A stretch of 61,690 nucleotides of DNA. Origin: a bacterium (GTDB lineage Bacteria > Vulcanimicrobiota > Xenobia > Xenobiales > JADMJV01). The position numbers were made by a program, and so were the translations under genes. The stretch spans positions 1 to 61,690 of the forward strand of contig JAFEBA010000119.1 in assembly GCA_018266105.1 (NCBI GenBank). The letters run 5' to 3'. The first letter of the stretch is position 1, and the number at the start of each line of letters is the position of its first letter. Positions 26,279-33,681 of the stretch are shown piece after piece. The notes under the pieces are model-generated. The model saw only the letters and a list, made by a program, of their open reading frames with translations. It did not search any database and had not been told where the DNA came from.

Positions 26279-27379
26279 TCAACCCAACTGAATCTGGGAA
26301 TAGAGCGGCAACATCACCGCCAGCAGAAAAAAAAGCACCACGGCGGCTAAAAACAAGAGCAGCAGAGGTTCTAGAATTTGCTGCAGCGTCTGGAATCGAT
26401 AGTGCACCTCGTCTTCCAAGAAACGCCCGGTCCTTTCGTAGGCCCGGTCAAGCTGACCGGTTTCTTCACAGCACCCCACCAGACTGGGAAGAAGCGGCCC
26501 ATAAAGCCAGCGGGCCTTTGCCATACTGAGGCCCAGTGGCTCGGCCTGCTCTACGGCCCTTCGTAAACGCCTCTGGTCGTGGACCAGACAGGGGTTGCCG
26601 CTGGCGGCGGCAGCAATGGTTAAGGTACGTAGCAAATCGCAGCCTCCGCCAACCAGGATATGAGCCGCCGCACAATACCGAACCAGCGCACAATCCCGCA
26701 TGGCCGGGCCCACCACCGGCCATGTCAGTAAGCGCCGCCAGAACCAACCTTGCCAACCCTGGGGAGGATTGCGCACCAGCTGAACCCCTCCACCCAGGCT
26801 GCTCCCCAGCAAGGCCAGCAAGAGCAACAATCCCAGCGGTCGACGAATGGCTGAGACGAAATGCATTAAAAGCAGGGTGGGCCAGGGCAAGTCGGACGTG
26901 TTGTGCAGTCCCGCCAAAATACTGGGGAGGATGGCGTAGCAGATCCACAATGACATCACCAGCGTCAGGGCCAGCACAAAGGCTGGGTAGATGAGCGCGG
27001 CTTTCAGCTGCGAGCGCTGACGCGCATCCCGCTCCTGCCAGTCAGCCAGTCTGGCCAGACTCAGATGCAGCTGCCCGGTCAACTCCGCCAAACGAATCAC
27101 GTTCACAAAGGTCGCGGCAAAAATCCCCGGGAATCTTTCAAAGGCTGCAGACAGGCGGCGGCCCGACTGCACGTCCTTGCTGATCGACCATGTCACTTCG
27201 GCCAGAACCGGATGGTCGGCTTGCTGCTCAATGACCTCCAGACAACGCAGCAAAGGAACTCCCGATCCAAAGAGCACGGACAGGTGTCGGGTGAACTGAA
27301 GCAACCGCTGATGAGGCAGACGCGCCTGCCGCATCCATTGGGGATCCATTTCTCCCAAGCGTTGACGGCTAGAGACCAT
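26279..27379 (-). CDS. gspF: GspF/PilC-family inner-membrane platform protein
   Basis: A 366-residue protein with two T2SSF repeats. The first (LLQFTRHLSVLFGSGVPLLR, RLAELTGQL) precedes TM helices at about 130-160 and 180-205; the second contains GGGCDLLRTL and CCEETGQLDRAYE and is followed by a C-terminal TM helix. This is the classical platform of type II secretion and type IV pili. It ends exactly where the SARP regulator ends, convergently. The start overlaps a 43-codon ORF. No GspE/PilB ATPase or secretin is in the window, so the machine must be completed elsewhere. Confidence 0.88.
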   Translation of the reverse strand: MVSSRQRLGEMDPQWMRQARLPHQRLLQFTRHLSVLFGSGVPLLRCLEVIEQQADHPVLAEVTWSISKDVQSGRRLSAAFERFPGIFAATFVNVIRLAELTGQLHLSLARLADWQERDARQRSQLKAALIYPAFVLALTLVMSLWICYAILPSILAGLHNTSDLPWPTLLLMHFVSAIRRPLGLLLLLALLGSSLGGGVQLVRNPPQGWQGWFWRRLLTWPVVGPAMRDCALVRYCAAAHILVGGGCDLLRTLTIAAAASGNPCLVHDQRRLRRAVEQAEPLGLSMAKARWLYGPLLPSLVGCCEETGQLDRAYERTGRFLEDEVHYRFQTLQQILEPLLLLFLAAVVLFFLLAVMLPLYSQIQLG

Positions 27380-27500
27380 CCACTAGGCCAACCTCCCCGG
27401 AGAGGCCCACGAGCTCCTCGTCTGGATGGCACCCATAAAGCTCTCCCCTACCTTCCCACAGCCAGTCTAAAAGGTCCTGTTCGTTCATTGTCACATCCAT
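27369..27500 (-). CDS. Possible small acidic protein upstream of gspF
   Basis: A 43-codon ORF (MDVTMNEQDLLDWLWEGR to the end GLVDGL) with AAAGG just before the first ATG. An internal ATG at 27488 is a second candidate start. It overlaps the gspF start by 11 bp, which would couple translation. It is acidic and has no membrane segment. It may be a real small protein or a leader ORF. Confidence 0.4.
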   Translation of the reverse strand: MDVTMNEQDLLDWLWEGRGELYGCHPDEELVGLSGEVGLVDGL

Positions 27501-27522
27501 AACCTTTCCCTTACCTTCCGCT

Positions 27523-28101
27523 TTAGAAGAAACCCCAAGATTTACCGGGCGCCACCTGGGGCTTGAAGAAACTAGGAGGCGGCACGGGCGGCGTCACCGG
27601 GTTGGCCTCCTTGCGGGCCAACTTGATTTCAAAGTCGGACTCATCCAGCAGCCGCTGCTGCGAGACCGGATCCCGCTGTTGGGAACCGGCCGCGATCTGT
27701 CGCTGCTGCAACAACAGGGAGAGACTCTCCTCGGAGTTGATGGTGCCTTCACGAATCCCATCGAAGATTTTGCCCCCCTGCTCGTTCTGAGCCCGTTCGT
27801 AGGGGGTTCCTCCCGGAGCAGCCGGCTTGAAGTCGCCGTCACGATACTGGTCGAGCTTATGACCGTAGGCTAACTGGCGAGCGTCCAGGATTTGCTGCTC
27901 CTCCGGACTGATACCGTCGCTCTTGGCAAAGCTGTCGCGCAGCTGGGCGTCGGCGTTGCGATCGTTGTTGAGGTCCAAAAACTCTTCGCGGGACAGGCTG
28001 CCGTTCTGCACTGCTCTGGCCAGAATCGCTTCCTGAAGGACGCGCTGTTGGTCCAGAGCTGCCTGGGTGAAATTGGTGATGTTGGCTCCGCCGATGGCCA
28101 T
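27523..28101 (-). CDS. REEF/RDGDF paralog B, unknown
   Basis: A 192-residue protein related to the one at 16017-16736 over about 90 residues (REEFLDLNNDRN, SDGISPEEQ, YRDGDFKP), lacking its Tyr/Gly-rich front and ending in a Pro/Phe-rich tail. GGAGAC lies 7 bp before the ATG, and the AACAT-N11-CTTTC element is 62 bp upstream. There is no signal peptide. It could be an accessory or substrate of the nearby secretion genes; that is inference only. Confidence 0.65.
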   Translation of the reverse strand: MAIGGANITNFTQAALDQQRVLQEAILARAVQNGSLSREEFLDLNNDRNADAQLRDSFAKSDGISPEEQQILDARQLAYGHKLDQYRDGDFKPAAPGGTPYERAQNEQGGKIFDGIREGTINSEESLSLLLQQRQIAAGSQQRDPVSQQRLLDESDFEIKLARKEANPVTPPVPPPSFFKPQVAPGKSWGFF

Positions 28102-28162
28102 TGTAACTGTCTCCTTTACTGCTTGGGGTATAACCAGAGAATAGCCAGGGCAACAGGCGCAT

Positions 28163-28188
28163 CTTTGGAAAGCCAGCGGCCAGATGTT
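28163..28188 (-). promoter_or_regulatory. Shared bipartite element, third copy
   Basis: On the minus strand, GTTAACAT ends the first half (AACAT, 28184-28188), 11 bp follow, then CTTTCCAAAG (28163-28172). The spacing equals that of the copies at 16814 and 16897; the second half is one base shorter. It lies upstream of paralog B. Confidence 0.45.
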
Positions 28189-28369
28189 AACAATTTGAGA
28201 AAATTTTGCCTCGCCCGTTCAGCTGCCCGGTCCCAACGACAGGGTCTGCTCTGCAAGGCTCCAAAAGCTCTCGCCTTCAGCCAGCTTTTGCCACGATCGA
28301 GACCTGGCCCAGGGTCTCTCTGTCCCGTTCGTGAAGAGGCGCCACCAGAAAACGGAGAAGAGGTAAGCC

Positions 28370-29200
28370 ATGTTTCAACCCAATCTTCTGGAAGGCCAGC
28401 GCATTCTTGTGACAGGAGGCGGAAGCGGGCTGGGATTTGCCATGGCCAGCGCCTTCGCAAATTTCGGGGCCAGTCTGTGCTTAATGGGGCGACGTCAGCA
28501 GAAACTGGAAGAAGCCGCCGCTCAGTTGCCAGGCTCGGTTCAAATCGTAAGTTGCGACATACGCGATGCCGAGGCCGTCGAGAAGGCCCTGGAACAAATC
28601 TGGCGGGAATCTCCTCTGGACATTCTGGTCAACAATGCGGCGGGAAACTTTGCGGCTCCCTCCGAGAGCCTCTCTCATCGGGCCGTTGACGCCGTGCTGG
28701 GAACCGTCCTCCACGGCACTGCCTATATCACTCTCGGCTGTGGCCGCCGCTGGCTGGCCGAGGGTCGCCCCGGCAACGTCCTCTCGATTGTCACCACCTA
28801 TGCTTCGACAGGTTCGGGATGGGTATTGCCATCGGCCATGGGCAAAGCCGGCGTTGTCGCCATGACTCGCAGTCTGGCCGTCGAATGGGGCGGCAGAGGC
28901 ATTCGTCTCAACGCCATTGCACCCGGCCCTTTCCCGACCGAAGGTGCCACCGAAAGATTGGCTCCCGACCCCCGTTTGTTGGAAGTGATGCGCAAACAAA
29001 ATCCGCTGCAACGATTCGGCGACCCCGCCGAGCTGGCCAACCTGGCCGTGTTCATGGTCGCCCCTCAAAATTCATATATGAATGGCGAAGTGGTCACATT
29101 GGACGGAGGCGAATGGCTTCAGGGTGCCGGTGAGTTCAACTTTCTCCGCGCACTCAGCCTCGAGGACTGGCAAAGAGCGGCCTCAGCTCGCAAAGCCTGA
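28370..29200 (+). CDS. SDR oxidoreductase, 2,4-dienoyl-CoA reductase-like
   Basis: A 276-residue short-chain dehydrogenase/reductase with the cofactor motif TGGGSGLG (residues 15-22), NNAAGNF (88-94) and the LAVEWGGRGIRLNAIAPGPF segment. The usual YxxxK is replaced by SAMGK (S155, K159), as in the dienoyl-CoA reductase branch, which reduces 2,4-dienoyl-CoA with NADPH during unsaturated fatty-acid oxidation. AGAGG lies 7 bp before the ATG. The next gene follows 17 bp downstream. Confidence 0.85.
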   Translation: MFQPNLLEGQRILVTGGGSGLGFAMASAFANFGASLCLMGRRQQKLEEAAAQLPGSVQIVSCDIRDAEAVEKALEQIWRESPLDILVNNAAGNFAAPSESLSHRAVDAVLGTVLHGTAYITLGCGRRWLAEGRPGNVLSIVTTYASTGSGWVLPSAMGKAGVVAMTRSLAVEWGGRGIRLNAIAPGPFPTEGATERLAPDPRLLEVMRKQNPLQRFGDPAELANLAVFMVAPQNSYMNGEVVTLDGGEWLQGAGEFNFLRALSLEDWQRAASARKA

Positions 29201-29217
29201 TCGGCAATCCCGAGACC

Positions 29218-30084
29218 ATGCAGCCGATGGAGAAGGTTCGAGCCGGGGAGAGTTTACTGCCGCTTTTGCCCGAAGCCCTGGCGGCCCAGCGAAGCGGCGA
29301 CTTTAGCAGTCTGGACATCGCCGACAGGCTGCTCAAGCACCTGAAGCGGCACACCCAGGAGCTGAAGTTCCCGCATCATCGCGAGTTCATCCTCGGTCTG
29401 ACCCTGCCCGCCCTTGCTTGCTCGCGGCTGGAGCCCAGAACTTCCGCGATGGTCTCTCTACGCCAACTGATCGTGCAGGTGGGCATCTACCACCCGGAGC
29501 TCCTGCTCCATCTGGCCCTGCCTGAAGTGCTCGACGCTCTGCGTGAGAGGCTCGGCGACCCGGGCACAGACCTGGATTGTCAGGGTCGGCCCCTGGCCAG
29601 CAGCGGCAAAACGAAAATCGCCGAGCTGGCGCTCGAGAGCCTGGAGACACTGCCGGACTCCTTGCCAGCCCGCTTCCGCGGAACCCTGACCGCCCTGATT
29701 CGAGTGGACGCCTGGATGAGTCAGGGTTTCCTGGGGAAAAAACTGGCCTCTCACTTAATCAAAGTGCTGAGCGAGCTGCTACAGGGAGAGAAGCCTCTGC
29801 CCGACGAGGACTTCCTCTGGGACTTATTGGAGCTGGTCAACTCCAGCCAGATTCGCCAGCTCCCTCCCGAGGATCTGATGGGCTTTTTGCGCTGGTTGCC
29901 TCGAAGGCAGAGCTACTGGGGTCCGATGTTGCGATTGATCGCCAGCGGGCGCAACCCGACCTGGAACGACCAATTGTGGGCCTTGATGGCGGGCGAAGAA
30001 ATGCACCGAAGCCAGCGAGAAGCTGCGGTGCGCCAGGCCCTGGCCCAGGGCTTACTCTCGCAACACCAGCTACCGGTCGACTGA
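29218..30084 (+). CDS. Helical protein of unknown function
   Basis: A 288-residue, Leu-rich, all-helical protein with HEAT-like character (repeated LLxLxLPEVLDAL-type helices) and no catalytic motif. It starts 17 bp after the SDR gene on the same strand, so it is probably co-transcribed. There is no signal peptide or membrane segment. An ATG 9 bp downstream is an alternative start. Confidence 0.55.
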   Translation: MQPMEKVRAGESLLPLLPEALAAQRSGDFSSLDIADRLLKHLKRHTQELKFPHHREFILGLTLPALACSRLEPRTSAMVSLRQLIVQVGIYHPELLLHLALPEVLDALRERLGDPGTDLDCQGRPLASSGKTKIAELALESLETLPDSLPARFRGTLTALIRVDAWMSQGFLGKKLASHLIKVLSELLQGEKPLPDEDFLWDLLELVNSSQIRQLPPEDLMGFLRWLPRRQSYWGPMLRLIASGRNPTWNDQLWALMAGEEMHRSQREAAVRQALAQGLLSQHQLPVD

Positions 30085-30120
30085 ATCGGGCCTCGCTGCC
30101 TTGGAGCGCTGACTCGCCGT

Positions 30121-30735
30121 CTACTTCATGCCTTTGACGAAGATCTTTTCGAGCTGACCGGACGTGATGGACGCGTAAATTGGGAGAACAACTTCGTAGT
30201 GGTTGCCGTCTTTCGAGACCTTGCCCTGGGCTTCGGTCGCCTTGGGAGAGGTGGTGACGTTCAAGAAAAATTGGCCGCCGCGCGGTAAGCAGCCGGCTTT
30301 CCATCCGACCACTCCGTTGATCAAGTCGTAATTGGACATGACCTGCGTCTTTCTTGCTTCGTCTAAGCCGGCCGGAAGCGTGACCGTAACAGCCAGTTTG
30401 CCCTTCCAAGAATCAAGAGCCTCCAGCACGGGGGGAGCATCGCCTTTGCCACCCATCCCCTCGTCCATGGTTTTAATGTCCGCCCAACCAAGGTTTACGC
30501 CCAGGTCCGTCAACCCACGGGTCAGATTGACGAGTGCGTAACCGCTGTTTCGGTCGGCACAAAGAAAGGCCCACCAATCGGGAGTGGCGTTTACCTTGAC
30601 ATAGCGGTCGAAGACTTCGGCCAAAATGGGATAGCCGTTCCAGGAGTTGCGGAAATTTCGCAGGAGTTCCGCCTGGTCCTGACCCCAAGCAGGCAAGTTC
30701 ACCAGGAGCAAGAGGAGGCACAGTGTTTTTCTCAT
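30121..30735 (-). CDS. Secreted protein of unknown function
   Basis: A 204-residue protein with a clear Sec signal peptide (MRKTLCLLLLLVNLPAWG, cleavage near residue 18-19), followed by a mixed alpha/beta domain. The chosen ATG begins the signal peptide; an ATG 63 bp upstream would add an improbable leader. The next gene upstream on the same strand also has an export signal, and the pair may form an operon. Confidence 0.6.
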   Translation of the reverse strand: MRKTLCLLLLLVNLPAWGQDQAELLRNFRNSWNGYPILAEVFDRYVKVNATPDWWAFLCADRNSGYALVNLTRGLTDLGVNLGWADIKTMDEGMGGKGDAPPVLEALDSWKGKLAVTVTLPAGLDEARKTQVMSNYDLINGVVGWKAGCLPRGGQFFLNVTTSPKATEAQGKVSKDGNHYEVVLPIYASITSGQLEKIFVKGMK

Positions 30736-30809
30736 GCGCGCGCCTTCGGTCAGCGTGGCCCAAAACCCTCGGACAGGCTGGTTAGACGTTTCTCCCACGG
30801 ATCATAGAC

Positions 30810-31262
30810 TCACGGCTTCAACTGGTCCTCGAGTCGATGATCCAGAATGTAGCGATTCAGGCCCTCGTAGACGACCTGGTATTCCCTTCCCTCTTCCCCG
30901 CTGTAGTCGCCCCGTAGAGAACTGGCCCCACCCGAAACCAGAAAGTTCAAACGCCCCTGCTTCTCCTCGGCCACAACGATCGCATAAGCAATGGTTCCGT
31001 CCGGGTTCAGGTAACTCTCGGCCGACCAGAGAAACTTCCGCCGCTTCCCATGCCAGACATCGCGGTAGCGGAGATGAATGGACCGCAGTGGTCCACGAAC
31101 TCCCTTCTGGAGACTCTCGCGGCGAACCTCAACCAGTTTGGCCGACGTCTCGGGTGGGACCTCCGGATTCTGGTCGATCAGGCCGACCGCCGCGAGGGCC
31201 TGCATCCAGGCCACAACGAAAAACAATAGCAGCCACAGGACTGCTTTCCTCAAATTTCTCAC
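30810..31262 (-). CDS. Exported or anchored small protein, unknown
   Basis: A 150-residue protein with an N-terminal hydrophobic segment (VLWLLLFFVVAWMQALAAVG) that is either a signal peptide or an anchor. A beta-rich basic domain follows (SIHLRYRDVWHGKRRKFLW). It precedes the secreted protein at 30121-30735 by 74 bp on the same strand. No family is recognised. Confidence 0.55.
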   Translation of the reverse strand: MRNLRKAVLWLLLFFVVAWMQALAAVGLIDQNPEVPPETSAKLVEVRRESLQKGVRGPLRSIHLRYRDVWHGKRRKFLWSAESYLNPDGTIAYAIVVAEEKQGRLNFLVSGGASSLRGDYSGEEGREYQVVYEGLNRYILDHRLEDQLKP

Positions 31263-31414
31263 CCCCTGGCAGTCGGACTCTGGCGGAGTCTATTCCCGAG
31301 TTGGACCCACCGCGCCAGCTTGTTCCAGGGGCAATACTCGCTCTGGGACGCTCTCAATTGCTACACTTTCTCCGCAGGAATTCTGCTTTCAGTCGGATGC
31401 GCTGTTAGCAGGCT

Positions 31415-31810
31415 TCAAACCGGGGTGGGTCGAGCCTGGCAATGCAAAGCGCGATTGGCTTCCGACATATTGTGGGCTGCCCACTGATGTTCTTGAGGGT
31501 AGCTGAGGCCCTTGGCGTCGCCCAGAAAAGCGTCCATCACAGCGCCAGGACCCCAGCTGCCGAACTCTTTCTTGTAGAACTCCATGTTCTGAGCCAGCTG
31601 GCCGCGCGTCTCGGCGGGCAGCGATTTCAAAGCCTCGTTGAACTTCGCCGCAGCCTGTTTGTAGTTCTCCTGGCGGACGGCCAGCGGAGCCAGCAAAGCC
31701 TGGTCGACAGGTTGGCCCGGGCGCAAAGACTGGGAAGGGCAACGCTGCTGAAGCTTCGCGCCACTTACCGTGGTTGAAATCTGAAAATTCCCCGTCTTTA
31801 GTGCGTCCAT
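31415..31810 (-). CDS. Small soluble protein, unknown
   Basis: A 131-residue protein with an amphipathic helical core (YKQAAAKFNEALKSLPAETR) and no signal peptide or known motif. The start overlaps the 3' end of the 60-residue acidic ORF by 13 bp, suggesting translational coupling. The family is not recognised. Confidence 0.5.
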   Translation of the reverse strand: MDALKTGNFQISTTVSGAKLQQRCPSQSLRPGQPVDQALLAPLAVRQENYKQAAAKFNEALKSLPAETRGQLAQNMEFYKKEFGSWGPGAVMDAFLGDAKGLSYPQEHQWAAHNMSEANRALHCQARPTPV

Positions 31811-31980
31811 TGGTTTTGTTCTCCCTCAATTTCCATCTCCAGCGTTTCGGCAAACAGCTCCAGGGCATCCCAGGTCAGCTCATCGGCTTCTTCCGACTGG
31901 AGAATCTCCGCATCTTCCTCGGTGCTCAGCGAGTCCTGAAGAGCCAGCGCCAGCTGGGCCATTCGTAGTTGGTAGCTCAT
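31798..31980 (-). CDS. Small acidic protein, unknown
   Basis: A 60-residue, strongly acidic helical protein (STEEDAEILQSEEADELTWD in the middle). It overlaps the downstream 131-residue gene. An AGGTGAGG tract lies upstream of the ATG. Its small size makes the call tentative. Confidence 0.45.
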   Translation of the reverse strand: MSYQLRMAQLALALQDSLSTEEDAEILQSEEADELTWDALELFAETLEMEIEGEQNQWTH

Positions 31981-32404
31981 GTCTTGATATTACTAAGGTG
32001 AGGTGGTGAAAAGGTTGTCGGACAGGCGGGAAATTTAACTGTTCGTGAAATCCTATTCTCCGTCTGGCAATGGAAGCAAGATTCGGTTAACGACCGATTA
32101 ACGGCACCTGGGACGCCCACGCGGAGTTAGCCTCCAGTGACCGGCGAATTCTTTTGTCAAAGCTTAGCCGCACCCAGTTCATCACACGCCCGCGAACTTC
32201 GGAGAGACACAAAGGGTGCATTCCTGTGCGCAGGCTGCGCTCTACCGCCAACGAGAAATCCACCAGAGTCCTCTGTGGAGGCTACTGGTTGATCACGGGG
32301 AGGCTTTCTTAGGGTTACGGCTCCCGCTCTGGAGCGGTCTCACGGACCTCTTCCCCTACAGTCGGCCAAGATCATGGAAAAGCTCTGCGTTGCGGGGACT
32401 CGCG
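31981..32404. other. Intergenic stretch without a convincing gene
   Basis: No convincing gene is seen. The left 160 bp are AT-richer and hold leader-like sequence for the minus-strand pair 31415-31980, including two TTAACG words about 14 bp apart near 32085-32105 that could be regulator half-sites. The right part lies beyond the 3' end of the broken Ala/Gly-rich gene. Confidence 0.4.
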
Positions 32405-33100
32405 CTACGGCTTGCTCTGTTGCAGTGTCACGGCCACGGCCGTTCCGGCCGCGCTGGTTGTGCCTCCCAGGGCGGTAGCCAGAGTGGAGCCGGCCGCATC
32501 CAGGGTGGCGCCCAACCCTGCAAGCTTCGAACCGGCGGCGGTGCCGCTGCCACCCACCAGATTGTCCAGCCCGTCTTAAAGGTTTAGGGCCGACTGTCCG
32601 CCACCACGGCCCCGGCTCCGTCCCCGTGCAAGGCGTCGTTGAGGGCCAGACCGCTCTCAAGCGTTTGGGCAGCAGCCTGTCCAGTCCCCTGGTCGATGAG
32701 ATCGTGGCCGGTGGTAAGGCTGGAAAACTGATTGACAAGCTCGATCGCGCCGGCGGTCCCGCTGGCCACATTACTTGGGGAAGGCTCCGAAATAGCATTG
32801 GAGACATCCTGGGCCGCGTAAACGGTGTCCACCAGGCTGGGCTTGGCCAGTTCCGGTTGGGGCGCGGAGCCACCGGCCAGGTCGGTCCAGGCGTCACCGA
32901 GGGCGCGTGCGCCGTTCAGTGCATCGGCGGCGAGCGCCTGAGCCTGACGGGCCTGTTCTTGAGTCGAAATTTCCGGCTGAACATCGGGCTGAACTTCCGT
33001 TTGGGCGACCGGCTGAGAGTGCGGCTGTGCGGCCACCTGAGCCTGCTGAGTCGCTATAAGATTGTTGTCTGTAAAGATTGAAGCTCGTACCGTATCCCAT
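32405..33100 (-). pseudogene. Frame-disrupted Ala/Gly/Gln-rich protein
   Basis: Three frames are needed to read one plausible protein. A well-placed start (GGAGGG, 4 bp, ATG at 33100) gives MGYGTSFNLYRQQS. The longest open stretch then continues in another frame from about 33050 (QVAAQPHSQPVAQ...) to a TAA at 32584-32586. A third frame carries an Ala/Gly/Thr-rich C-terminus ending LQQSKP at 32405. The composition resembles the 348-residue protein at 16978. An alternative is one 200-residue ORF from an upstream ATG (33195) without a ribosome site. Confidence 0.4.
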
Positions 33101-33681
33101 AGTGCCCTCCGAATTGCTCGCCTGTATCTCAGTAACCACAGACTATCAGGGACAATGGAAAGCAAAGAACAACCCCTCGTGGAGTTGTTTCCCAAAGACT
33201 AAATTACTTAGCTGCAAAAGCGCGGCCCTCGCGGGCCCTGTTTTAGAAAGCTTGAGCAGAACCGAGGGGGCAGGATCAAACGCATAGAAACACGGAGTGC
33301 TACCCGCAAAGTCTAGGCATCGGCGTAGAAATGCGAGAGAAAACTCTTCTCCTATTGAGCAAATTACGAGAATTGCGCTCAGCCCGCCTCCTCTGGTGGG
33401 AGATCGCGCCTCTCAGGCACTCTTGAGGCGATGTCCTCATGTGGTCTTGGTCGGGCTTGCCAGGCTGTTATTCTTTTGCTACCCTTTTCGGCAGCCGTAC
33501 CCCCTACCCCAAGAAATCATCGCGGTGCGGAGAAAGGAATGACCTGACCTATGCTCTTCAGTATTGTGGCCCGCCCTCAGGTCGTTTCCTTCGGCTAATC
33601 CTTCCAACGCCTCGGAAGCGTCCTGGGTTTTCATCCCCCATTTAATCCCTATTCGCATTTTTTTCACTTGAGGTGTTTTCC
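33101..33681. other. Intergenic region with hairpins
   Basis: No supported gene. There is a strong inverted repeat at 33168-33189 (AACAAC...GTTGTT with inner CC/GG pairs), and a GGCCC-TCGC-GGGCC hairpin at 33224-33237 followed by CTGTTTT that may act as a terminator. A T-rich tract precedes the Shine-Dalgarno of the next gene (GAGGTG, 33670-33675). Confidence 0.4.
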
